Shown: positions 21,384 through 31,243 of the stretch, in pieces
How the letters are laid out: each line of letters opens with the position of its first letter
How positions within the stretch are numbered: the first letter of the stretch is position 1
Translations under genes and position numbers: made by a program
Assembly (NCBI RefSeq): GCF_000143415.4
Contig: NW_003314348.1
Location: forward strand, 749,253-813,252
Source: Selaginella moellendorffii
Lineage: Eukaryota > Streptophyta > Lycopodiopsida > Selaginellales > Selaginellaceae
Direction: 5' to 3'
DNA: 64,000 bases
The notes under the pieces: model-generated
What the model saw: the letters and a program-made list of their open reading frames with translations, nothing else
Database searches by the model: none
Told to the model about the DNA's origin: nothing

Positions 21384-23225
21384 ATGTCAAAAGGAACATC
21401 AAGTATTACTTACCCGGTAGGAGGAGAAATTGAGTTTGTCTGTGCTTCTCAAAGCCACCAACGAAGGCCTAGTGCCACAAGAATCAGCAATGTTAGTCTA
21501 GAAGACATTACGAGCACGCTGCTAAAGACTGAACAAGTTGCTGCTGAATGGTTGCAACTAGTAGCAAAAGTATTTTGGAAAGGAGGTTCTACGTTTGATG
21601 CATGGCTGAATGCATCCTCGGCTCAGGTAACTGGGTTTTCACAGTCTTCTACTCTCTCAAACCACTCTTACTTCAGATTGCTCAAGTATTGCTAACCTTT
21701 CCATACTCGTTTGCACAAATGGGCCTCGCCTCTGGAATGGCATTCATGCTTTTGTATGGACTTTTAGGATGCTGGTCTTCCTACACAATGACATGCCTAT
21801 ATGCCGACTATCGAAAGCTAAAAGAGATGCAAAACGTCACTTTTGAGCATCATACCATTCAGGTGAAATCCTCAAGAAAATCTATAAGAATGTAGTCCTA
21901 GGTGGTGCTAATGGATGAGAAGGTACCAGTGGTATGAGGTGCTGGACGGTCTTCTAGGCCCCTGGTGGAAAGCAGCAGGACTTATATTCAATGGCGCTCT
22001 CCTTTTCTGCACAGCAACCATTCAACTCATAGCCTGTGGAAGGTATCAAAAAAGAGTTCAAAATGATAAGTTCTTACCGCAGTGGAGTTTCAGCACAGTG
22101 TACTACATTGGCGATGATCTGGACAAGCGTTCTTGGACATTGATTTTTGGTGCCTGTTGCTCGTTGAGCATTCTCATCCCCACTGCACACAACTATAGAA
22201 TGTGGTCCTTTGCAGGAATTATCATGACGACTTACACGGCATGGTATTTAGCTCTGGCTTCCCTATCCATAAAAAGAGTAAGCTCTCGGAAGTTTTTCAA
22301 CAAACTCAAAGCACACCTCTTTAGGAACCATCTGTGACACACCATGGACCCGTAAGCACCGAGGAATATTTCACAGGAGCAACGAACTTCCTATACGCAT
22401 TCGGAGGTCACGCAGTTACAATGTGAGTTGAAAGAAAAAACAAAGAAAAGAGCTTACAATTGTTTGAAACCAGAGAAATCATGGATGCGATGTGGGAGCC
22501 CAAGAAGTTTAAGAGCGTGTACGTCTACGCCATTGCCTACGTACTTTTGATCCTTTTGATCCCGTCCGCGGTGACAGTCTACTTGAGATTCGGTGACAAA
22601 ATGCTGATAAATCCCAACGCTTTCGCTGTGCTGCCAAAGACAAAGTTTAGAGACGCGGCCGTGATTCTCATGGTTATCCACCAGGTGAGTAAAAGTGAAA
22701 GGAATAATCAGAGTTCTTCATTCTTACTTCTTTGAAGTTTATCGAGTTTGGACTCCTCGCGATCCCCATCTATATCATCTGGGAAAAATTTCTAGGAGTC
22801 CATCACAAGCAGTGTTACATCATGAAAGTGATAGCCAGAGTACCTGTGATACTGGGAATTTGGTTCGTGGCTCTCATGATTCCTTTCTTCGGCCCAATCA
22901 ACTCCATAGTCGGATCGTTCCTCACGAGCTCTAGCATTTATATTTTGCCCTGCGCAGCACACATTACGTACTATGGGATGCGAGCATCGAGAAGCGTGAG
23001 TAGAAATCCCCGAAATACCTGAAATTCCTGACGGTCGTGATGATACAGGGCTCCGCCGAGCCGCATTCTTGGATCGGCGCCTACTACTTGAACCTCGGCA
23101 CGATCGCGTGGGTGCTGATCGTCGGCGTGGGATTTGGCGCCTGGGCGAGCATCCAAAACATGAAGAAAGAGATCGATACCTTTGGCTTGTTCGCCAAATG
23201 TTACCAATGTGACCAAGAACCCTAA
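21384..23225 (+). CDS. AUX1/LAX auxin influx carrier
   Basis: Proton symporter of the AAAP family that imports auxin (IAA) across the plasma membrane. About seven exons with short introns rebuild the family order: G-G-S-T-F-D-A-W near residue 70, I-A-Q-V-L-L-T-F-P-Y-S-F-A-Q-M-G, Q-W-Y-E-V-L-D-G-L-L-G, D-K-R-S-W-T-L-I-F-G-A-C-C, M-T-T-Y-T-A-W-Y-L-A, Y-F-T-G-A-T-N-F-L-Y-A-F-G-G-H-A-V-T, F-F-G-P-I-N-S-I-V-G. The C-terminus D-T-F-G-L-F-A-K-C-Y-Q-C is the exact hallmark of AUX1/LAX proteins. About ten membrane spans are evident. The N-terminus before the first span is about 75 residues and unlike that of seed-plant AUX1. Its stop codon lies 25 bp from that of the convergent lectin gene. Confidence 0.93.
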
Positions 23226-23250
23226 AATTTAAATTTCATTCTGAAGAACC

Positions 23251-24669
23251 CTAGTCGCCCACCGCGGAGATTCTCGCCATTCGCTTTCTCCAGCGGACAA
23301 TTATGAGCGCGATCAGCACCGACACGGCGATGATCACCGAGAAGGCGCCAATGGCTGTGTTGGCAACGATTCTCAGGGCCTTGGCGGATCGGCGCCCGGG
23401 AGGTAGGGCTCCGCCGGACGTTTTGATCTTGAGGAACATCGACGACGCATATCCTTGGCGCAGGGGCGTCACCGCGACGGTGTAGAGCGTAGTGACGTGG
23501 TAGCAGGCGCTGTCATGGATCCCAACCTGGAAGAACGCCGCAATGCAGCTACAATTCAAGAGGCAGGATTCCTTGCAAGCATTGGGAGAGAGCTGTGGAA
23601 TCCCTTGCATGAATTCCAGCGGCTGATAATCGTAGCCGGGGGCTTCGACGAGCTCGTGGCTGCCGCTGCTGTTGCATCGATCATCCGTCAACGACATTTC
23701 CCCCGGGAGAGAGCATCCTCCCAGCGGATTCGTCCGATCGATTGGCTCCAGCTGGAGCGATGGATCGAAGTCGAGGCAAGCACAGGTACTTTGTCGAAGC
23801 ACGCCATACTTTCCACATTCTCCAATGCCATTGATAGGAACGGGTTCGCTTTTCTTGTAGCTGTTCCAGAATCGCACAGTACCGTCATAGTGGAGCTTGA
23901 GGAACTTCCCAAACTGGAGGCAAAATGGCGCGGTGATTTTCTTGGTTGCTACCACGGACTCCATCCTGTTATATGCTACAAGATAGCAGCTCTCGATCAT
24001 CAGGTACGCTATGTCGTGGCTTCCCAGGTCCCAGACCGCGTAAGTTTGCTCTGTGCCAGGAGCTCGAGCGCGGCCAACGAGACCCCGAGGCTGGAGCTCG
24101 AGAAAAAAGCTCCCTTGGCTCCTGTTTGTGTAAGAGACACTGGAGACGAGCTTGCTTCCCGGCACGAACTTTTGTTTCGGAAGCAACAAGTCCGTGGGGT
24201 GGTCGAAGCTCTGCCAGATGATCTCGCCCCCGCTGCCGAGGAGGACGAGGTTTCCGGTGTCGAGGACCTCCATAGCCACAACTCCTCGGCCCGAGGTGCC
24301 GGAGGACCACACCTGGATGGGGCCTTGGCTCAGGACTAAGTTACCATCTTCTCCAAACGCGAGAGTGGCGTTGGCGGAGAGTGGGAAGTCTCGGTTGGCC
24401 TGCCAGACGCTGACGACGGTGTCCGACGAGATTGTGCACTCTACATCCGGGATGAGGGGGATGGAGATGGACAAGTAATAGATTGGAGAGGTGGAGCAAG
24501 CTCGCGTGAATCCCAGCGCGTGGTTCGTGTCAACGTTGAGAAGCATGAAGTCCGGCTCAATACCTGACTCAAGCGTCCATTCTGTGTTGACAGGAGCCGT
24601 GCTTATAGCAGCAAAGACAGTGGTGCGATCAAGGAGAACGAGGAAGATCATTAAAGGCAGCACCACCAT
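23251..24669 (-). CDS. G-type (bulb) lectin receptor-like protein without kinase domain
   Basis: Single exon of 472 codons. An N-terminal signal peptide (L-P-L-M-I-F-L-V-L-L) is followed by a B-lectin domain (S-V-W-Q-A-N-R-D, G-N-L-V-L-S, G-N-L-V-L-L-G-S-G-G, then I-W-Q-S-F-D-H-P-T-D). Next come a Cys-rich EGF/S-locus-like part and a PAN-like domain (C-K-E-S-C-L-L-N-C-S-C-I-A), and one membrane span near residues 438-460. The cytosolic tail is only about 15 residues and ends at TAG 23253-23251. The kinase domain of S-domain receptor kinases is absent, so the protein would act as a receptor-like co-receptor or decoy. No kinase-like sequence follows, since the next gene's 3' end is 25 bp away. 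Several N-x-S/T sites are present. Confidence 0.9.
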   Translation of the reverse strand: MVVLPLMIFLVLLDRTTVFAAISTAPVNTEWTLESGIEPDFMLLNVDTNHALGFTRACSTSPIYYLSISIPLIPDVECTISSDTVVSVWQANRDFPLSANATLAFGEDGNLVLSQGPIQVWSSGTSGRGVVAMEVLDTGNLVLLGSGGEIIWQSFDHPTDLLLPKQKFVPGSKLVSSVSYTNRSQGSFFLELQPRGLVGRARAPGTEQTYAVWDLGSHDIAYLMIESCYLVAYNRMESVVATKKITAPFCLQFGKFLKLHYDGTVRFWNSYKKSEPVPINGIGECGKYGVLRQSTCACLDFDPSLQLEPIDRTNPLGGCSLPGEMSLTDDRCNSSGSHELVEAPGYDYQPLEFMQGIPQLSPNACKESCLLNCSCIAAFFQVGIHDSACYHVTTLYTVAVTPLRQGYASSMFLKIKTSGGALPPGRRSAKALRIVANTAIGAFSVIIAVSVLIALIIVRWRKRMARISAVGD

Positions 24670-24931
24670 AGCCAGAGCACGCGGGATGGAAGAAAGTTTG
24701 GAAAGAACAAGGATAAAGGCATTGGGGAGTCTGAAAGACGATCACAGGTGGGCTTTTTGTATTTTTACTGAAGCTTCACGCGTTGATTCACTAGGACGAG
24801 AACACCAAAGATTAAATGCTGGACTGATCATTGATAGAGGTAATGAAACAAACTCCTCTATCTCGGGGATCACTAAGTTTTTGGGGCTGTTTTAAATCTA
24901 TTTGGGCCTAAGGTTTAGGGCTAGGGCTAGA

Positions 24932-26117
24932 ATGGCGATCATCCGGGAGGAGAGCAGCGAGGAATCGGACCCCGGTGGCAGCACGGGCAATGGCGCGATT
25001 GTGGATAGATTCTCGCGGGCGAAAGTAATCGCCATCGCCGCTGGAGCAAGGCTGCTCTTCTACCCGACGCTGGCGTACAATGTCCTGCGCAACAGCATGG
25101 AGGACGAATTCCGCTGGTGGGATCAAGTGGACGAGGTGAGATTGAGGTCTTGGGCCGAATTTCTGAGGTTTCCTGCCACAGTTCTTGCTTCTGGGCGCGG
25201 TGCCCTTTCGCAGCGATGTGATTTTGCTCAAATCGGCGGGCGTGAGGGGCGTTGTGACGCTCAACGAACCCTTTGAGACCCTCGTCGACTCATCCTTCTA
25301 CCAGGTTAGCTTCTAGTGGAAAATTACTTAGCTTCCCCTAAAGGAGTATTCTCTCTTCTAGGAGCATGGTATCAGTCATTGTGTAATTCCAACGCGGGAT
25401 TATTACTTTGCTCCGACTGTTAAAGACATTCGGCGAGCTGTGAACTTCATCCATGGTAAGTTTCTTTCTTTTTGCCCCTCTCCTTTGTTTTTTTCTTGGT
25501 CTTTATTTTGTGTTTTTTCAGAGCATGCGCTTCGAGATGAGACAACCTATGTTCACTGTAAAGCCGGTCGCGGGCGAAGTACAACAGTAGCGCTATGCTA
25601 CTTGGTAAGCTTATCTTCTAGTATATTTCCTTTTCGTGATCGATTTTCTGCGTGATTCTAGATGGAACACCGAGGATTGAATCCCATCGACGCTTTCAGC
25701 TACATCCGTGCTCGGCGCCCGAGAGTTTTGCTGGCTTCAGCACAGTGGGAGGTATGAGAACTTCCGATTCATTCTTTTGTTTGCTCACCAACGTTTTCCC
25801 ATCTCCAGGCTGTGTACGAATACAGACACAAGTATTGCTCGCGACCGCTGCTAGCAAACGCTGGATCCGGCAGCTGCAGCAGTAGCGACGATCTAAAGTC
25901 ATCCCTGCCGTGCCTGTGCATTTACTGCACCGAGGAGCCGGTGATGATCACCGCCACGGATCTTGCGGACTACCGCGAGAAGCCCCGATGGATGTTGTGG
26001 AAGAACTTGGGGCTTGTTCTATCGTATCTTCTACGCATGGAGAAGATGGAGGCCATGGAAATGGCGTGCAAGCCGGCGCAAGACTTTGGCAGCTCCATCC
26101 AGCTAACGGCGTACTGA
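24932..26117 (+). CDS. PTPMT1: PTPMT1-like dual-specificity phosphatase (phosphatidylglycerophosphate phosphatase family)
   Basis: Members dephosphorylate phosphatidylglycerophosphate on the way to phosphatidylglycerol and cardiolipin, usually in mitochondria. Exons rebuild R-L-L-F-Y-P-T-L-A-Y-N, W-D-Q-V-D-E-F-L-L-L-G-A-V-P-F, then the catalytic C-x5-R loop V-H-C-K-A-G-R-G-R-S (about 25550-25575), followed by A-F-S-Y-I-R-A-R-R-P. The Asp of the G-V-x-x-x-x-x-x-T-R-D-Y-Y segment is the likely general acid. A tail of about 100 residues after the phosphatase domain contains a C-L-C-I-Y-C cluster and is typical of the plant proteins. The start is ATG 24932; the in-frame TTG upstream is not used. 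Telo-box-like repeats lie just before the start. The gene is divergent from the lectin gene (262 bp) and convergent with the invertase (126 bp). Confidence 0.88.
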
Positions 26118-26243
26118 CCAAAACAACAAATGTAAAGGTTTGTATTCTGTATATAAAAAAGAAAGACAAGTACGGAAGGCATATCCATGGGTATAATCAT
26201 GTAAATATAAGTACGGTAATCAAACAATCACAAAATTTGAAGT

Positions 26244-28246
26244 TCAGCTTAGGGTGAAAGTGGCGTTCTTCATGCCCCATAGCGCGATGGAGGCGCCGAT
26301 CGGGGCGCTGCCGTTGTTGAAGAGGAAGAGGCGCGGCGAGCCGCTGGTAGGGTACACGCGGGAGGTAATGCAGGTCCGTCCGCCTTGAAAGAATGTCTCG
26401 ATGATCGAGTGATCTACCTGTGGAGCACGCAGTCAGTGAAATTCAGGCCTTTCTTTCGGGTCTTACAATCACTCGCATCGTGAGCTGCTGCTCTGTGCTG
26501 GTAACGTTCACGAATCCTCCGTATGCTGTTTTTGTGACATTTGGCTGTAGCGACGATCTAGAGGAAATGTTTTGGTTTGATCTCTGGGAATTTGGGGATG
26601 GATTACCTTCGAATGTCGCTGCAAGCAAGGGGCTTCCAGCCCGACTTCGATCTCAGCAACGCGAAGTAGATCGCAGTGTGTTCTTGGAGATAATCCGAGG
26701 CTAGAACCATTAGTCCAAATGGTCCAATTGCTTCTCTTGATGCGGTGGTACGACCAAGGCATGAGGTTTGTCCGTCTTCCATGATGCTGTCGAGGGTGAC
26801 TAGTTTGTGATTTCTTACAGTGAAGGTGACCTCGATGTCCAGCTAAAACAACGCACGAGAAGCTGAAAGAAATGAAGAGAAAACAGGAGGAACACTAAAA
26901 GGTTGAGCCTAGGAACCTGAAACTTCTTTCTGCCGCTATGTATCTCCTGCAACGCGCCACCTTGAAGCTTGCGGTAAGCCTGTGAATGGTAGTCCCGTCG
27001 ACGCAGTTTATACACTTCGGCTAGTGGCCACTGTCTAACTCCATTTTGGTGTGTTTCATCCAGCCAGATTTGTCTCGGGAGTGCCTGACACAACTTCAGA
27101 TCAACAAGAGGTTCTCACAAACAGTTTCTTCCACATACCTGGACGCCGGCCCAGCCTTTGGCTATGTCAGCCTCAACGCTGTCTTTCTCGGTGACCCATC
27201 CCCAAAGTACGCGTCTCTGCTTCTCAGGGTCGTAGAACGTCTTGGAAGCGTAGAAGACGCCGTAATCGTAAACGAGGCCTATTCCAGTGTCCAGCTCCGG
27301 GACATTGGGTATGAACTTATCGGCCGCAGCATCGTAAGTTCCTACAGCGTAAGCATCTTGTCTGGTATTATCCAAGCTGACTTTGAGTACGTGTTTAACT
27401 CCAGAGCCTCTGACTGAATCCTCCAAGCCTTTTGTTCCGAAGGATGAAACGGGATAGAAATCCGGGCACTCCCACATCCCGGTTCCAGCAACTTCATGGA
27501 GCGGATTGTCCACCAAGTCCCAGTGAACAAAGTCTTTACTGGTGTACAGGATTGCAGCTCCGGTGGCATTCTTCTTTGCTCCCACCAGGATTCTCCAAAG
27601 CCCGTCGGCACCAATCCAGGCCGTGGTTGGATCTCTGAAGTCTACTGTTCGCACGCCGGAGGGTGGTGGAAAGATGATCGGGTTCCGCTCCAGTTTCTTC
27701 CAGGTTCTAACCAGCGGATCCGAGATGTTTGCAGGCACAGCCTCGTTCTGCGACTGATCTAAGTTGAGCGCAGAGCCCGTGTAGAGAATGACCGGCACTC
27801 CCTTGACGAAGGTGATGGAGCCAGAGAAGGCACCGTTTTGGTCGTAAGGCTTGTCTCTTTGGAGAGCCAGGTCGAGGAAGCTCCAGTTGATGAGGTCCTT
27901 GGAGACTGCGTGTCCCCAGCTGATGTTTCCAAATACTGGCGCGGTGGGATTGTACTGGAAGAAGAGGTGATACAATCCTTTGTAGAGCATCGGTCCTGGC
28001 TTAAGTCCATGAGGTAACGATCTTTTCTTTCTATCATTTTCTTACCATTGGGATCTTTTGGGACAGGAAAGAGGAAGAAGAACATACACATACAAGGGTG
28101 GCTTTTACTTGAGTGACTCTAGAAGTTATAATTTTACCATTCATCCAGTTCTTGATGGGTTGGAAGTGGAATGCAGGGCGTAAGTCATCCCCCACAGACG
28201 ATCCTGCAAGCGATAAGATGATTATTATCAGAAGCATAGCCGGCAT
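26244..28246 (-). CDS. Cell-wall invertase (GH32 beta-fructofuranosidase), copy 1
   Basis: Hydrolyses sucrose in the apoplast. Exon 1 (from ATG 28246) gives a signal peptide ([11 protein letters not shown]) and [11 protein letters not shown]. The 9-nt mini-exon at 28046-28054 supplies D-P-N, completing the nucleophile motif N-D-P-N-G. Exon 3 holds F-R-D-P-T-T-A-W (transition-state stabiliser Asp) and M-W-E-C-P-D-F (acid/base Glu). Pro in W-E-C-P-D-F marks cell-wall rather than vacuolar invertases (Val). The later exons hold I-W-L-D-E-T and the C-terminal V-D-H-S-I-I-E-T-F beta-sandwich motif, ending at TGA 26246-26244 after F-T-L-S. A paralogue lies 7 kb to the right on the same strand. Confidence 0.93.
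28046..28054 (-). other. 9-nt mini-exon (codes D-P-N) of invertase copy 1
   Basis: CATTGGGAT on the plus strand, ATCCCAATG on the coding strand, flanked by AG upstream and GTAAGA downstream. Joined as AAT-G/AT-CCC-AAT-G/GA it restores N-D-P-N-G, the catalytic motif of GH32. It is among the smallest constitutive exons known in plants. Confidence 0.9.
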
Positions 28247-28338
28247 TTGAAAGGCAAGGTTGGTGCAACCATCTTTTTTAGCTTAATCGGGTAAATCAAA
28301 TTCGGGAGAAAAATAAAAGCTGGACATCTTTTTCTTCG

Positions 28339-28412
28339 TAGGGATGACAGGATTCGAACCTGCGGCCGTTTGTACCCAAAACAAACGCGCTACCGAGCTG
28401 CGCTACATCCCT
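28339..28412 (-). tRNA. tRNA-Pro(UGG), organelle (plastid) type
   Basis: A full 74-nt cloverleaf on the minus strand: acceptor AGGGATG pairs with CATCCCT, D stem GCGC/GCGC, anticodon stem TTTGT/ACAAA, loop TTTGGGT with anticodon TGG, T stem GCAGG/CCTGT (one G-T pair), T loop TTCGAAT. The discriminator A is encoded at 28339. The sequence is of plastid/bacterial trnP-UGG type, not the eukaryotic cytosolic tRNA-Pro type, which has a different acceptor and D arm. It sits alone among nuclear genes about 90 bp upstream of the invertase ATG. Every stem pairs, so it may be functional. Confidence 0.88.
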
Positions 28413-28999
28413 GGCCGCAATTTCCAGTGCCGGAATGCTGCCCCAGGCGAACTTGCATGTTAGCAAAACAGTTTTGAAACTCTTGACAGGTTCTTTCCGG
28501 CTCTTTGTCAAGCAGCTTTCAAATCCTTCGAAAAAGATAGGGAAAGTGAAAGTAAAATAAAATAGAATATTTACTTATGGTCATGGCCCATAAAACTTAA
28601 TATTCATTAGTCTAAGTATTTGTTTTGGAGTGTTACCTCAAGGATTTGGAAATGTTGTGTGCTGTGCTTGTGTTGTTGCTGATTTCAAGGACGAAGGCTG
28701 CCACCTCTCTGGCCACGGGCAGGGCATAAACTTCACCGACAGTAGCCAAATTTCCACTGGTAAGAAAATTGTTACGGTCTTTCAAATGACATGTTAGGGT
28801 TTTAAATATATCATCTATTATTTAATGATATCCTATCCTAAATTTCTGCTTATACTTTTAGCAAGATTGTGGTGGAAAATGCTACCGAACTCTTGCTTGA
28901 GCAGTTGGATTCATGCTGGGGCACCGAATAGTGGATTGAATTTAAAAGGTAAAAAAGCTAAAATGAAATGCTTGAAACACTAAAAGATAAGGAGATTTA

Positions 29000-30660
29000 G
29001 GAGAGTAATTAAACATGAGCCCTGTGGCAGAAGGTATAATTAGTACCATCTAATGTGAAGGAATGCAGGGCAATTGTCATGTTCAACAGTCTCCATTTTC
29101 CTCGTAGTAGACTTGGCAAAGTCTGTCCTCCAAAGGAGTAAGTGGTTTGAGCCATTCTCCAACTGTTGAATATAGGTGGTGTCCTCCTGCTTGATAGGTA
29201 GTTAGGATCCTTTGAGTGCTTTTGTCCTAAAGGCCAGTGTAGCTGGATGACAATTTCCCGTGTTGTGTTACTGTTTGTAGGTACTATTGGAAGGCAGTAC
29301 TGGTTGGCTGTTTGAAAAGTGAATTCCATCCATTCTGCAGACACTTCGGTAATGTGTGAGGAGTAGATAATTGAGATCCATTCCTAGATCATGTTGTTCA
29401 CGCAAACATGATGTTTTTCCTAAACCCATTTATAAATCCTTGCTGTTTAGATCCAATTTTCTTGGAAGATCATATACCCCAGAGACTTATACCTCATTCC
29501 TTTATCTGTGTTAGAGATAATCTCTTGTATCCAATCTGTCTTGTGAGGTTGACCACCAACCCTCTAGAATCTCAAGTTGTCTTTGAAACAAAGAGCAAGT
29601 GGATGTGAGGGGTAAGAGATCATTCACATACAGAAAGTATTGATATAGGCTAGCCATTTGTATCACTGAAAGATGGTGGTCAGTGAATAATGTTTCAATA
29701 CATGCTGTGTGGTACTTCGCAAGTGGAGAGGAGTTCAACGGAGCGGGTCCGGAGGGGGCGATGGGAGAGAGGACTTTGGAAAGCGATGGGAACGAGCTAT
29801 GGGACAAAATCAGTCCATTAATATATAGTCTCAGAAGAGTTGGCGAAAGTAGACAAACTTGCTTAACTCTTATGGTGATCAGAATAAGTTCTTATCCAGC
29901 AAATGACTTCATAAAGTGCCAAAAGTGCCTGGATTATACTTAATGGTGTCTCTATAACCTTCAAGTGATCCTGTAAACTTTGTCTAATCGCTAAACAATC
30001 ATAGGTGTATTTAGGCCTGAAACCCGCTTGATTTTTCAACAATACGGGCAAATATTTAAAACCACTATGGTGTGGTGGTTTTTAGGAAGCATCTCATCAC
30101 CACTTTTATAGATTGGAATGATGCAGTTTACTGTCCACTTTTTTGGGAAGCCATTGCAGAGAACATCACCTAAGATTTGAGCAAGTATCGTTGCTAGGAG
30201 GTGTTGATCACAAGCTTGAAGTAATTCCATATCAACAGCCTTCCAAAATATGCTATATGCTTTGTTTGGGGTTGCCATACATTCTCGTTTTTTACGCTTG
30301 CATATTGGTGAGCTGCTTTGGCATCGGGTGCTTCAGATTGGGCCCTTTGCCTTTTGAATTGTATTCCATTGCTGGCGTTCATTATTCCACCATGGGGAGT
30401 TGGGGATGCGGAATGGGGAATGAGCTGCTGTGGTGAGGACTTTTATCAAGAGATCAGCATAGTTGTCAATTGGTACCATAAGTCCCTCAATTGTTCTGCA
30501 TAGAGACTTCGCCGTTCTGCAATGATCTTGTATCTGATAGATGTGGGGAGCTGTTCATGAGCTGTAGTAGCTGGAGGAATTGTCGACGTCAATCCCAGAG
30601 GGCAGTGATCCGCAATCTCCAGATCCACTTGGATTGATTGAAGATCCACTTTGTTTGAGG
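29000..30660 (-). mobile_element. Decayed non-LTR (LINE-like) retrotransposon
   Basis: Reading the minus strand from 30649 down, broken frames follow the order of a LINE ORF2: an endonuclease end (A-D-H-C-P-L-G-L, 30446-30649); a reverse-transcriptase start (N-K-A-x-S-I-F-W-K-A-V, then W-T-V-N-C-I-I-P-I-Y-K-S-G-D, 30036-30278); Q-A-G-F-R-P-K-Y in the RT core (about 30000-30030); and L-Y-V-N-D-L-L-P-L (29511-29807). The stretch 29009-29344 may be the downstream part. Stops and frameshifts split every domain and the Y-x-D-D site is not intact, so it is dead. Limits are approximate; no target-site duplication was found. Confidence 0.55.
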
Positions 30661-31121
30661 AGATTGTAGCCTAGTAATAGTGCCTAGTACCACGACTAGT
30701 GCGGCAAGTGAAACCCCCTGGGTGAGGCCAGTGCCGTGTTCCATTTAGAATACTGTGGTGCAGGTATCGAGTAATTGTTTCCCTGCGGTCTTGGTCGTGT
30801 CATCCTGGGCAATTGTGGTAACAAAAGAGTTCTTCATTGTAGAGAGTGGCTTGCAAGGATGCAGTAAGTACGAGATGCAGTAGATAACGACACCGGAGGA
30901 GGATTCTTCAGAAAGGCCATATCCTTTTTTCAGTATTTGTTTCTTTCTTTTCTTCGGGTTTTTTTCTTTTAAAATTTCTGATGGGCGACTCTATCACTCT
31001 AGATGGAGTCCACTCAATGCAAGTTGGGAGTAAAGTCTCGCCTATCAATTTAGCATTAGTTCATCTTCCATAGCCACACGGCTGGCCCTTCCCTGGCCAC
31101 ACATTTTACCATTGCGGAGAA

Positions 31122-31168
<47 letters not shown>

Positions 31169-31243
31169 AGTAAAAAACAGAGAGAGAGAGGATCTTACGT
31201 ACCACGACATCTTCTCCTTCCTTCCCGGTTAGAAGTGTTAGCG
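30661..31243. other. Flank between the LINE remnant and COI1, with the COI1 leader
   Basis: No gene seen. The right part should hold the COI1 promoter and 5' UTR, including a GA microsatellite. The left part may be further decayed LINE sequence. Confidence 0.45.
31126..31166. repeat. (GA)n microsatellite in the COI1 5' leader
   Basis: About 20 GA units, followed by a second short GA run near 31178-31190, all within 120 bp upstream of the COI1 ATG. GA/CT tracts near plant starts often bind GAGA-type (BBR/BPC) factors; that role is inferred here. Confidence 0.9.

Noticed and set aside
24902-24931. Earlier start of the PTPMT1-like protein
   Set aside because: It would begin at TTG; the ATG at 24932 is the first real start.
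28339-28412. Cytosolic tRNA-Pro
   Set aside because: Acceptor and D arm are of plastid/bacterial type, not of the eukaryotic cytosolic tRNA-Pro.
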